A DNA stretch of 64,000 bases from positions 15,964,601 through 16,028,600 of the forward strand of contig OY987237.1 in the NCBI GenBank assembly GCA_963920705.1. Direction: 5' to 3'. The position numbers were made by a program, and so were the translations under genes. Below the pieces are notes generated by a model. It had not been told where the DNA came from. It saw only the letters and a program-made list of their open reading frames with translations, and made no database searches. The stretch is from Odiellus spinosus (lineage: Eukaryota; Arthropoda; Arachnida; Opiliones; Phalangiidae). Below, one piece after another: positions 10,441-22,029 of the stretch (its first letter is position 1; the number at the start of each line of letters is the position of its first letter).

Positions 10441-13141
10441 TTATCCAGATTTGAAACTTTTCATGGCTTTATCATTCATTTCTTTCATATTTTTCAAGCT
10501 TTTTTCCCACGCTTTTTTGGACTCAGCCACTGATTTTTCCCACGCTTCTTTGGCCTTCGCGGAAGCTTCATTGGCTAAAGCTTCCGCTACCAAATAGGTA
10601 CACTTCTAAAAACAATCGAGAATTATTTTAATCCAACTTCGCCTACAAGAATAATTGCTATTTTTATTCGTAGTTTCACTGTTCCATATTTAGCCCTAGA
10701 AAATAAAGCCACGTTTTCAATCGTATTAATTGAAGCCCGTTAACGTGGGTTAAACAAAAAGATTAGCCTCTATTTGATCTTGATTGAAAATGCGCCTTAA
10801 TAGAGATGCTCATTTTATTTCAACAAGTTGTTAAATAGGGACCAGAATGAAAGGTCCTTGGTACGTTATTGGGCTCACTTTGGCTATCTCTAAGGCTTTA
10901 TGAGAGAACGCGACAATATCTTTGACGTGAGAAGCGGAGGCGATGTTTTTAACCACGCAAGTAATGACCTCCATTCGATTCTGTCGGAAGGTCAAAGGTC
11001 AATGTCGTAAATCAATAATATTAATGTAATGTTCGATATTACAACACGAAGAATATGACAGATAACAGAAGCCGATGAAACCCTCCTTTGAAGTCTATTA
11101 CTCCCGGGTCTTGTTTACCCCTCTCTGTATGGGTTAGTTTCAAAAGGCGCGATTAGTACGCCTCCTAACGGTAGATATTTTAGGAGCGGGAGTTCGTCGA
11201 GCGAATATCTCTAGCAGCCTCGGAGTTCGTCAAAAAAACGTCGTCGTTTGTGGAGAGAGAGAATTTCCAATTTTGCGTAGACAGGGGGGTATGAAGTAGG
11301 ACCCCTCCGATCTCGTAAAATTGTGAATTTTACCCATACAGAGAGGAGCGCTATATGGAACATTAGAGTAGTAGACTTCAAAGGAGGGTTTCATCGGCTT
11401 CTGCAGATAATTACACTAGAAATGGTGAAGGCGGCTGTAAACAGTCGACTAAATAGTATAATTATGACACGACTTATCGCGTGAGATTGATTTCCGAAAG
11501 TTGAATAGACCGAGTTTGGATTCGGATAAACAACTACCAAATTAGCTAGGGCTAAGGAGCTTACGCAATTTCGAGGTTGAAATTACACTAGTATCTAATG
11601 AATCTATTACATTCTGGTCTGTATTGTCACACTTATAGGAAGTAAAATATCTACTTACGATATAAACTATATTATAATCTTAAAACTTACATTTCCCTGT
11701 TCTTTGCAGGTGAAATTAAATATTCCAGCGTAGGTTTTTAAATTCATTCCGGCAATTTTTGAGCACGGTGCGAAAATTTGCCTTAACTATAATTTTAACA
11801 GTTTTAATTTAACTATAACTAATTATAGTTAAAAGATATAGTTTTACGTTATACGGCATTCCATTTTCTTTTATACATTCGTCAAATATTTGCGTTGTTA
11901 GTGGTAATAATTGGACATCTGAAAAATGACGTTAATAATTTAAATAAAATTCAAATCAAAATTTTACGAATAATCATTTCACCTTCCCTTTATCAAATGA
12001 ATTTTTCTAGGCCACGTTTAAATATAATTACGTAATCATGGATGGGAGGGGCTTCCAGCTTCGTGACAGTGACGTCAAAATAATTTCTTCACATTTTAAT
12101 AAGGCTTATAATTATTTTTCAATATTTGATCCACTTTTGTTGATTTCTAAATTATTTCTTTTAGTCTATTTCATCGAATTCTGTTGGATTTTTTTTTTCA
12201 AATTTCGACCATTTTTAGTCAAAATAGATTTTTCCTTTTTGGGAAAGCTCATTTGTTTCCTTATTCTAAGCCGTGAGCATTATGAAAACACCATTGAGAA
12301 TTGGCTAGTTTGACAAGCGGCCCCAATCGAATCAGGTTGCCTGTCTACTTTTAAAACGCTCCCAGACAAAAGACAACAACATGAAGATGGAGCTTAGACA
12401 GGGTTGCCACAGTTTTTTCAGATTCAAATTCCCTGACTTTTCCATGTTTTTCCCTGACCTTTTCCAACGATTTTCCCTGACAGTTTCAACTAATACTACC
12501 CAATTTTCAACCTTTTATTATTTATATAATCGCGTTCGCCAAACTTTATTGCACGCGTATCTTTGTTCTAATCTATACAACTGACACGCCGTCAGCTGAG
12601 AATCTTTTCCGCGGATAATGATTGTAATTTCCTGGCTTCTCGAAAGATCTTTAAATTCCCACACTTTTTTTGTTCATTTTTAAATTCCCTGACTTTTCCC
12701 CGTTTTCCTTGGCCTGTGGCAACCCTGTTAGAAAAAATTCAACCATGTCCGAACTAAACGCAATTACTCTAAAGTCCACGCGAGGGCAAATGCCTGATAG
12801 AAAAATATTTGCGTGATTTATCGTGATTATGTAATTGAACTTCACACAATTACAATACACGCTCTTGTCTCAATTGGTGCCGGGTTATGACCCTTGGGGG
12901 TCCAAGACAGAAGACTTTTGGGGGTTATTTGTCACGAGCAAGGGGAGGCGGGGGGGTTTATTTGATATTTCAGGGGCCCCCTAATGAATAATTAGGCTCA
13001 GAACCTGAAAAACTGCAACTGCAACTTACTGCAAGCCAATTTAATCCTTTCCTTAGCGATACGGTCTTGTACAGATTCTCCGTGAACCGAAATATTACAC
13101 CAAAATATGGAAACTAAACAAATCGCGAATAATTTCCGCAT
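10441..13141 (-). CDS. Secreted six-cysteine protein, copy C (extended tail)
   Basis: Five exons: 13030-13141, 11848-11918, 11691-11786, 10879-10980 and 10441-10605, giving 181 residues. The signal peptide MRKLFAICLVSIFWC... is followed by the G-ES junction and DRIAKERIKLAC. The six cysteines and the motifs LPLTTQIFDEC, GIFNFTCKEQG and VITCVVKNIA match copies A and B. The terminal exon is longest (55 codons with stop) because the helical tail is extended and holds two AWEKS motifs. Introns 1 and 3 carry mobile elements. Function is unknown. Confidence 0.88.
11066..11403. mobile_element. Complete 338-bp MITE (family M7) in intron 3 of copy C
   Basis: The termini are CAGAAGCCGATGAAACCCTC and its inverted complement, giving ~32-bp inverted repeats. 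The flanks share CAGATAA, a 7-bp target duplication. It is nearly identical in body to 2054-2390 but inverted. Confidence 0.87.
12399..12727. mobile_element. MITE with CAGGGTTGCCAC ends (hAT-like termini)
   Basis: It starts CAGGGTTGCCACAG and ends CTGTGGCAACCCTG, about 329 bp, within intron 1 of copy C. A second, 3'-degraded copy lies at 39240-39530 and a fragment near 9790-9879. CAG...CTG termini suggest a hAT origin, but the flanks show only a weak TTAGA match and no clean 8-bp duplication. It is non-coding. Confidence 0.75.
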
Positions 13142-13243
13142 ATCTTAAAAATTGAAACGATTGAACGGAATTTACTGGTTTTGACGCCGTTTCTGAGATT
13201 AGTTTTATGATTTTAGCATTTTCGAAATAATATCCAGTAAAAT

Positions 13244-13281
<38 letters not shown>

Positions 13282-14506
13282 GTAGATTCATATTGCACGA
13301 TGATCTTTTTAATTGAATTAAATGTATCATCATAATCCCGTACAGGGATATCACAGCTGTCTTTTTATTTATTTAAACTAAGCCTTTGTCGTCAAATTTA
13401 TTACGAATTAACGTTAAATATGATTTTTAGGTAATATGCACGCGAATGTCTAGATTATAATCAATTTTCGACTTATAGGTACATTTTAAACAATGGTAAG
13501 TATTAGCCCTTTCCAATTTCGAGTTTTGTACTGTCTGTTATCTTAAACTTTGAGACCATATCATTCCAATTTAGCTTAACTATTTTGACGCGACCTTTAT
13601 AGGCCTATATACGGTTAATAATTTACTGTTTACCGCGAGTTCGTACTACTCTCGGTTAGAAAAGGGACCATTTTTGCGGAGAACATAAGTCATTCATTCA
13701 TGATCTACTAGATTTTTGGCCAACGTTGTCGAACAAAACTGGATTATTTTCTAGCCCCCTCCCCTTCTTGAATTAAAGGAGCCATATGCTTAAATAATAA
13801 GTCCATTGAAAGTTACGTAAGTCTGTTAAATTTTACGCGTGAGCTAATTTGATTAACAACGTCTGCTTAAGTGAAGCGACTTCCAATTGGTCTCTTATTA
13901 ATTTTAGCAGACGAGAAGAAAAGTTCCTTTAATTTCCTCGTAAAAATGTCTTAATTCATTTTTGAACATATCATTCTATTAGCGATTTTTTTTAGGAGAA
14001 CATGTTACAAACTGTTATAAATTGTCTGATGTGACGCAATTTAGTTAGAATTTGAACAGGAGTCTTGGAATATATATAATGAAATATTGTTTAGGGAAAA
14101 GTAAAATATTGTTTGCATATTTGTTTATAGCACAGCTGCTTCGTGATTAAATATTCTATTAGATTATGATATTAATAAATTAATCGATCATGCGCGTTAA
14201 AGTTATCAATGTTTAATCATTAGACTCTTGATATGATATAACCTTAGTTCCCACTCTACGTGGTGGTCAATAATTTTAGGTTTTAGACTTATCACAAAAT
14301 TCACCTAAATTATAATGTATTACCTCCCGCCAAATTCTTATTTCAATGAATAAATTGCGATAAAATAGATTATTAATTACTGACTTAACTTTTAAACTTG
14401 AATTAACACAATTAAAACGGCGACAGTGTAAAATATAGAGTAGGCTTAAATGTTGGCTTCCCTACAACGCGCCCATACTTCCCTTCTTGGAAAAATTAAA
14501 AATTAC
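13142..14506. other. Intergenic, no gene seen
   Basis: Upstream of copy C. It includes a ~36-base T run near 13245-13280 and otherwise unremarkable AT-rich DNA. The copy C promoter should lie at the left edge, by position only. Confidence 0.5.
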
Positions 14507-15200
14507 TTACCTTTTCTTCTTTGTTTCTTAATTTATCCATTTTTTTTATCACTTTAATTGGTGAAATTCTTTATATGTTCACATTTTGTCGTATCATAAT
14601 CGACTAAGATCATGTTTATATATAAAACCGACACACGCGCGCACACACACATTGAGTCATTGACCCCTATAAATCCTAGGTCATTCGATAATCCCGTCAC
14701 GATTATAATAGAGTTCTTTATACCTTAATTCATCCATAGTTTTGATCACTTTAGTCCTTGTACAGTCTTGAAATCCAATGTTCATATTTAATGATGACTC
14801 GAAGCAACATCAAACTTTAGGCCTAAAAGACCAAAACAGGCATTTGAAACGAATGAGAAAAACTGAGTGCTGACGTCACTTCGACTAATGCCGAACGGAA
14901 ACAAACATATTAACCCCGTGCCCTAGAAATCCTGGGTCATTCGGGGGTCAAGTCGCTAGATGAAGATCATGGAGTTCACTTATTCTCTGTTCTTTAAAAC
15001 ATTCATGGCTTTGATCACTTTAGTTGTTGAACAGTCTTGAAATCAAATGTTCATTTTAATCGAAGATTCGAAGAGAAGTCCGGCGTTTGACATGAATGAA
15101 ATTCTGCATCGTCCATCGCGAGAAAAAGGGATGACTGATGACGTCATTCGGAGTGAAATTATTTTACCCCTCGTCCTCTTAGTAACCTTGATCTTGGTTG
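14507..15200 (-). promoter_or_regulatory. Three-fold repeated promoter/first-exon-like block
   Basis: Three related blocks of ~230 bp begin near 14507, 14715 and 14975. On the minus strand each carries a GTGAT...AAA...ATG-like motif. The first gives ATG plus nine codons (MDKLRNKEEK) directly before GTAAGT. Blocks two and three hold a perfect TGACGTCA (CRE-type site) at 14871-14878 and 15139-15146. I cannot connect these to downstream exons. They could be duplicated alternative first exons or simply a tandem duplication. Confidence 0.35.
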
Positions 15201-16131
15201 ACCTTTACCCGTAACCTTCAACCCTCAGGGCTGGACAAAAGGGGGACCAAGGGTGCAAGCCTATTTGGGAGCACTGAAATCAAGTTCGATTTTGAAATTA
15301 GGTTAGGTGTAGCGTATCTTCTTCATCCCCCCTTCGAAATATAATATAATAAACACGAGGAGATGAGTTCAAGCAAGAATACAGGCAGGGTCACAAACTC
15401 ATAGGGTTCATTGAATTAACACTTTAAGCAGACGACAAAAGTTTCAGAGTAACCTTGACTCGTTAGGGTCACTTATAGGAGTTGGTACAATGAAAAACGA
15501 CTAAGGCGTATTGATACACAATGTAAAACCTCAAAGAACAAAAGTAGTATATGCACACTTACCTTGAAAATAACTTAAGATAGAAAAATAAAATTTAAAT
15601 TAAATAATTCAAAAACCAGCGTTTCTTTTTTTCTTTAAATTTCTTTTTTTTAGTAAAAATCAAGAGTACAGAAAAAATACCGAAAACCTTTTAAATAGCT
15701 TTCAAGTTGCTGACTTTAGGCTTAAAAAGCTTTCATTTAAATTATAATCTGAGTGGAAAAAAAGGTTAACTTTTTTTGGACCAAACAATTTGTTTTTTTC
15801 TCTCTCGTTGAAACAACAACAAAAAAAAACCTAAAATTATTTTCCAAAGAAAAATGTTTATGCACAAAATACGCAAGAAAAAAAAATCATCACGAAAATT
15901 GTAGTTGTAGTTGTTTTTTTCTTCTTTTTTAACTCTTATATACATAAATTAATCAAAAAATCACCAACTTTAGTTTTCCTGCAGAAAAACCACGCAAAAA
16001 CGTACGTAGCCTATTATTTCCTCAATTTTGTGGTTTTTGGTTTTATCATATATATATATTACACGCTTATTGGGATTTTTCATGTTTAACAAACGTTATT
16101 TAATCATTTTTTTTTTGGTTTTTCAATTTAA
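15201..16131. other. Intergenic, no gene seen
   Basis: A/T-homopolymer-rich DNA with no supported ORF or repeat array. Confidence 0.5.
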
Positions 16132-16714
16132 AGGGAACGTGGAATGAAAAATTACATTTCGGTTTAACTTTAAAATTCGTTTGAATTTGAAGAGAGATTT
16201 AAAATAAAGCCGCTGTTATGTCAAAATCTGATGAATTATAAATTTCTACGGTTGTTTTTTTGGACCTGTAAATTTATTAAATACGAAACTTCAACTTTCG
16301 AGACATTTTCTAATTGTTTTCAAGGGATTGTACAATTCTACAATTGACCCCAAAGTTTCAAAATGATTCAAACACCTCTAGTGTAAACCAGATTAACTAA
16401 TAAAGGTCATTAGGAAGAAATCTCTAAATATCAATAACCGTAAATTATATACAAAGTTCAAACCAATTTCACTAATTTAAAGTTAAATTCATTAAAAATG
16501 CGACTACAATTTCAATCAGATTATGTTGTAAAAACGAATTTTTTACGGTAACCATATTGTTGTAAATATTGTAATTATTTACGGTAATTAGACTATCATA
16601 AAAAACTAATTGTAATTATTTACGGTAACTAGATTCTGTCATAAATGGTATTTATTCGAATCCCGTAATAAATTCAAAAGACAAAAATATGAAATATTTC
16701 ATTTCACGTTCCCT
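16132..16714. mobile_element. TTAA-flanked MITE (Kolobok/T2-like), best-preserved ends
   Basis: The element starts AGGGAACGTGGAATGAAA and ends TTTCATTTCACGTTCCCT, with TTAA on both sides (16128-16131 and 16715-16718). TTAA target sites combined with AGGGRA ends match my knowledge of T2/Kolobok MITEs. It is 583 bp with no ORF. Confidence 0.8.
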
Positions 16715-17274
16715 TTAAATTGTCGCGTCTATTTTTTGTTTTTTTCCACTAATTCTTTTAATTAGTTTTTTAAAAATTAAACACAACACTTTTGCGCTTT
16801 TTTCCTTCATTTTCTTTTATAATAAGAATCATTATCGCGTTTCACTTTTTATTTTTTGGGAGGAAAATAATTTTACTTAAAAATATTTTTTTTTTCAACA
16901 TAATTGAGGTGGGCTAACGATGGGGCGGGGGTGGGCGGGCGTTCAAAAAGGGGTTGGGCGGAAATAGGCAATTTTTTTTATATATTTAACAGGGTTTTAT
17001 CTTAATTTTTCTTCATTAAAACAAATTTTAAATCGTTTTTAAGTTCAATACGACGCAATTTTATAAGTTTTTTAGTTTTTTCTTCGACAAATCAATCATC
17101 TTTTTAAAAAAAACCCGTTCAAAAATAATAGTTTTTCACTTTTTTTAGCCAAATTGTTTTGTTTTTCGCTTTTTTTTCATCAATTTTTAAAATAAAATCA
17201 AAAAAACTTAATTTTCTTTCTCTTTAATTTTTCTTTTCTATATTTTTTTTTCCCCACTTTTACGTTTTTTTTTT

Positions 17275-20200
17275 TTAATCCGAATCCGAATCGGAATCAG
17301 AAGAACTAGACCAATTTTCTGGTTGAGGCAAAATTACACTCGTAAAGGGCGTACGTTTTGGGCTCCAATTTAAATGGAAGTTGTTTCTTTGCAAACCATT
17401 TCGTTGAGAAGCCACCTAAAGGAAGCGAGCGTCGCGTCAATGAGTGAATGTTATTAATTAATGGAATGGAATCTAATCAAACTATAAACGGGTTCAACGA
17501 CTAATTAGTTTGAATCAATTGATTATCGATTATAAATCCTAATTATAAAGTGCTAAGAGTGCAATTGTAAATTCTTCATAATTGATTAGTAAACCTTGAT
17601 AAACTATACATAGTTTTCACTAAAGGGGGTAAGTGCCGTTCCCCCCGTGTTGCCAACCACTTGCGAGTGCAGAGGGAAAGGCTAGCAGTGCAGTTTTGAA
17701 ACTGATCTGTTCTGAACTGCACTCACAAGCTTCTGGCAACCTGGCAATGAAAGCAAAGCTGGGTAAGAGGGGTGGAATTTTATTTTGCCCCTTTACTGAA
17801 AACTATGTATAAGAAAACCTCGATAAACTATAAGAAAACCTCGATAAACTATAAGAAAACCTCGATAAACTATAAGAAAACCTCGATAAACTACTACAAA
17901 TACTCGATAATAGAATATTCGCTATAAAAATGACTCGTTAATGATAAGGAGAAGACTAATATAGAGAGTAACAGACCTTTTGAGATAAATCCCGGAATTC
18001 TTTAAGTTCATCCTCAGTTAAAGGCGCGTAAGTCTCATCGTCGGATCCGTCCTCTTTCCATCCCATCTCTCGAAGTAACCTGATTTAAAAAAATGAATGA
18101 AAATCAAGTTTTTCTAAAGTGGCGTATCGGGATGAGGTACCTCTGCTCAGCCTCTAATGAACTAGACAATGGTTTTTCCAAAGGATCTTCCACCGAAAGC
18201 TTGTTTATATCAATGCCATTGACCGCCGGATGTTCATTTTGCTAAAACAGATTATCAATCTTATTAATACTAAATGATCACTGTTAAATCACTCCTAAAT
18301 GATCCCTGTTTAATCATTTAATCACTTCTAAATGATCAAAGTTTAATCATTTAATCATTCCTAAATGATCATGGTTTAATCACTCCTAAATGATCACTGA
18401 ATTAATCACTCCTAAATGATCACCGAATAAATCACTCCTAAATGATCGCTCTTCAATCCCTCCTAAAATATCAATCTTAACTCTCTTCTAAATTATCAAT
18501 CTTAGCTCTTTCCTAAATAATATATCTTGAGCTTCTCTCCCAAATCTGATATTTATCTTTACCTCATTGCGGTTTTCAGTGATTTGAATCATTTCCCTCT
18601 CATTCGTCTTCTTGTCTTGGCTCTGATCAAGGTTCTTGGATTGCGTTTCTCGATGATTGTTATCGAGTTTCTCCTTGGACTTGCCGTTCTCGTCATTGTT
18701 GCGCGTCGGGTGATTATTCTTGACGCCGGCCATTTCGCCTCGTAGAGTTTTAAGGAATTCGCTCTTGTTTCCTCTCATTTTTGGATTCTTGACGAGAATC
18801 TCCATGGTTTGAGGAGGCGGATTGAGAGGCGACGTTTGTCTCTTGGCTGGAATTAGGGCTCGAAAACCGCCATTGTTTGACTGATTGCTAACGCCGCCTC
18901 CTCCTCCTCCTACGTTCCCTTTACCGGGTGGACTGATCAGCGAAACTGACGGATTTAGTTTCGGACTTAAGCAAGATGATAGGCCATTCAAACCTACGTA
19001 TTATATTATTATCAGTTCTTTTTTTTCCCCAAAACAAAAAAGGCTGAGCGAGTACTCTTTTTAAATCGGGTATTTAGAACAACACGTACTCTTAAGGCCT
19101 ACTTTTAAATTACGAGTGATTGTAACAAGGCTTAGCTATTCGATAACCAAATTATATAAAAAAAAACTGGTTACTTGTAATGGTAACTGATAATTTATGA
19201 TTACTCGGTTATCGAATAGATGAGGAAAAAATGTAGTACTAGCTCGGTATGAAAAATATAAGTTAAAACTTTTTCGTTACCACTGGGACTTTTGCTCCTC
19301 CCTTCTTTATAATCCGTTTTCAGAGGCCTATGTACCAACTGAACTTTGCGGCTAACACCGTGGACTTTGGCATTGCGAGGATTTTCTAAAAAATTAATTA
19401 AATAAAATTTAAAATTAAAACAAACAATTTATAAGATATCAGCTCAAATTCATACCCCAAACGCTTCCGTTTATAGGACAAGGTGACTCTGATTTCGTTT
19501 CTTCTTCTTTGCCTTTCAAGGAGGGCTACGAATGACCAAGAAAAGGAATTAGATTTCATTAGTTTATCATTCCCTTCAAAATCTTACAAATTCTTGGTTG
19601 AAATTATTGCCCGTAACGTCAATTCCTTCGGCATCGTTGGTTCTATTATCAGAGTTTTGCTGCGACAAAATGGCGGCCTTCTTGTTGTTGTAAAGTATCC
19701 CGTTGCTGTTGACTTCGCTATAGTGACTGGGCCCTCCCTATAGAAACGTCGTTAAAGAATCAATTATCGAACCCTAAATCCCGGTAGGTTCGTAGAGAAA
19801 AACTCAAACCTTAGTGTAGGTGGAATCTCTAAAATCGTGGCGACTACTGGGCCGTCGGGCTAAAGATGGTTGAGAGTTGGAGAGAGAGCTTATGGGATGG
19901 GTGTGCGGGGCGCTGCCGCCCGATGACGATGAAGATGAAGAATATTGGCCATCGTCAATGTCGATCGACTGATGGCGTGATGGAAAGAAGGACGATTTGC
20001 GATCTCCCGACTGAGACTCTCGTTCCCATCGAGAATCGGCGAAAGGATAACGGTATTGAATAGAGGGCTCTTCTCCTCGCTCTCTACGTATCACCCAATG
20101 ATCGTCTTTACGACTAGCGTGATGATGCGACGAAGAGTTGTTACTATCGCCACCCAAACTCGCACCAGAAGGTTTCTAATAGCGATACGCACAAAGATTT

Positions 20201-21371
20201 AGTCTTAAACTTAAACTCGGGGTTGATAAATCTAAGAGGATGGTAAAGCAGTATCCTTACACAAGACTTAAAGTTCACCCTTTAATGAAACATTGGACTA
20301 AACTAGATTTTTCTACCTTCAGATTCAGAAGATTTGTTAAGGAACTGGGATGATTTGATAAAGGGAGAATGCATCCCACTTAAGCCTATTTTCCGGGTGT
20401 TTCAAATTTATTTCTAGTTTAGTATTTGTTTTTAAATATTTAAACAAAAAGGAATTGATAAAAAATCTCTTGTTGTGAGGATGCATTCTCCCTTTAAGGA
20501 ATTTAGAAGATTTGTTAATTGATGTTTGGAAGAATTGGATGATTTGACAGATTTTGAAGATTTAATAACAATTTGGAAGAATTATTAAGGATTTGGAAGA
20601 ATTATTAAGGATTTGGAAGAATTATTTAGGATTTGGAAGAATTATTTAGGATTTGGAAGAATTATTTAGGATTTGGAAGAATTATTAAGGATTTGGAAGA
20701 ATTATTTAGGATTTGGAAGAATTATTTAGGATTTGGAAAAATATTTAAGGAGTTAGAAGATTTGTTAGAGATTGGGAAGAATAATTGGTATTATAAAATA
20801 ACCTTGGAACCATTAAAAAGAACCTGTTTCAATTGAAGATGTTGCCTTTTTCATGGTTGGAATGAAGTGAAGTTTTATAATACCAACTATTGTTACAGAT
20901 ATTTGATAGTTTTGTTAGGGATTTCGTGATTTATTGCGAATTTCAAAAATTTGTTTAAGGGATTCAAATCTTCGAGTGTACAAGATTTCTAAGCGTTTCA
21001 AACCCATCAGTTTCTCCATACCAAAAAGGGTTAGTCTGATCGAAAAGAGGTCCTCAAGAACACTGCAAATGTCCCAAAGACTTCTTAACATAATGAAAGA
21101 CTTCCCCAAGACCTCTTAAGACTTTTTTTTGGTATGGGTCAAAACTAAGCGAATCCCACAATATCAAATATGTAATCATGAATTTAATTTTAATAAAAAT
21201 TACAAAAATCTCCCGACTCTCATCTTAGTATTTCCTTCAAATTATCTTAATTTCTCATCCTCTTAGATTATTTTGTTATCGAAAAAAATGGAGAATTACG
21301 TGGCAATCGTAAGTAGGGATCTTTAGCCAGGCTGGTGCAAAATCGTGAGTCGGGACGTTATTATTCGCCAT
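17275..21371 (-). CDS. GPBP1: Vasculin (GC-rich promoter-binding protein 1 family)
   Basis: Nine in-frame exons: 21300-21371, 19810-20175, 19588-19737, 19456-19525, 19281-19385, 18563-18993, 18141-18241, 17977-18079 and 17275-17415, giving 512 residues. Vasculin is a nuclear transcription regulator. Family hallmarks: N-terminal HDFAPAWLKIPT just after the start; an EFPSL motif near residue 160; GNKSEFLKTLRGE; the C-terminal domain LSSSLEAEQRLLREMGWKED followed by APLTEDELKEF; and an acidic/serine tail SSSSDSDSDSD. Low-complexity His/Ser/Gly runs lie between residues 25 and 145. Vertebrates have GPBP1 and GPBP1L1; this single gene could be the ancestor of both. The start is well placed relative to HDFAPAWL. 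Confidence 0.95.
17811..17893. repeat. 21-bp tandem repeat, about four units, in last vasculin intron
   Basis: Units of AAGAAAACCTCGATAAACTA, nearly identical and so probably recent. Confidence 0.9.
18272..18520. repeat. ~22-bp degenerate tandem repeat in vasculin intron 6
   Basis: Repeats of ATCACTCCTAAATGATC with variable spacers, decaying toward the vasculin exon at 18563. Confidence 0.85.
20362..20493. mobile_element. Short (132 bp) TTAA-type MITE in vasculin intron 1
   Basis: The ends are AGGGAGAATGCATCC and GGATGCATTCTCCCT, with TTAA on the right and ATAA on the left. It contains the family's internal phrase TTAAGCCTATTTTCCG. Confidence 0.75.
20560..20750. repeat. 20-bp tandem repeat (ATTATTTAGGATTTGGAAGA) in vasculin intron 1
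   Basis: About nine copies with few differences, next to the 132-bp MITE. Confidence 0.9.
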
Positions 21372-21711
21372 TAGTGAATGAACCCACGACTCACCATGAT
21401 AGGTTCCTAATTTAAAACCAATTAATAAATCTTCAACGATACCAAATTTAAGTTAATTATCGCACCTGTCTTTTAGCCAGTTAAACCTATCGTGATCTCA
21501 TAAATCTCTCTCTCTCCAGAATTACAAAATTACAATTCCTTCAACGTTTAAAATTAAGTTGATATATAATTTAATTTGAATAATTATATAATTAAAAAAA
21601 AATTAACTTCTTTCTATTTCTTTGGATGGGTTTCGTTTTTACGTTTAGTTAATTTTTAAATATTTTTTCGCGACTAAACTGAGGAAAATTTATATTTAAA
21701 ATGAGATCAAA

Positions 21712-22026
21712 ATGTTTCGCGCCACTTTCCTTTATACAAATTTGTCAATTCTAGTTTCAAGAACTTATCCAAGTATTAATATTAGACATTTAAACGCGAC
21801 TGGGTTTAGAGAAAAAAATATATATCGCGATATTTTTTGTTATTTTACAAAGATTTTGTTAATACGCTTCTGCTTGGCAGGCAGAGCCAAAGACGTCGTT
21901 CTCCCGATGCTACCTACTCATCGTGAATGTTTTTTATCAGCCGAGAAAGAATTATTAACTCCGTTTTTCAAGCAGAAGGTTTACGGTAAAAAAAACAATG
22001 AAACACCTAAAATGAATAAAAAATGA
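21712..22026 (+). CDS. Possible small mitochondrial-type protein, 104 aa
   Basis: An ORF starting 341 bp from the vasculin start codon and divergent from it. The first ~30 residues (MFRATFLYTNLSILVSRTYP...) are Arg/Ser-rich, lack acidic residues and resemble a mitochondrial presequence. The C-terminal part (HRECFLSAEKELLTPFF) is plausible coding sequence. The middle (residues 35-60) is AT-rich and could instead be a short intron ending at TTGGCAG near 21880, but then the frame does not continue cleanly. I do not recognise a family. It may be non-coding. Confidence 0.25.
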   Translation: MFRATFLYTNLSILVSRTYPSINIRHLNATGFREKNIYRDIFCYFTKILLIRFCLAGRAKDVVLPMLPTHRECFLSAEKELLTPFFKQKVYGKKNNETPKMNKK

Positions 22027-22029
22027 CGC

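Noticed and set aside
363..13141. Classical insect odorant-binding proteins
   Set aside because: There are six cysteines and a signal peptide, but there is no C2-x3-C3 pair and the spacing differs; a distant relation cannot be excluded.
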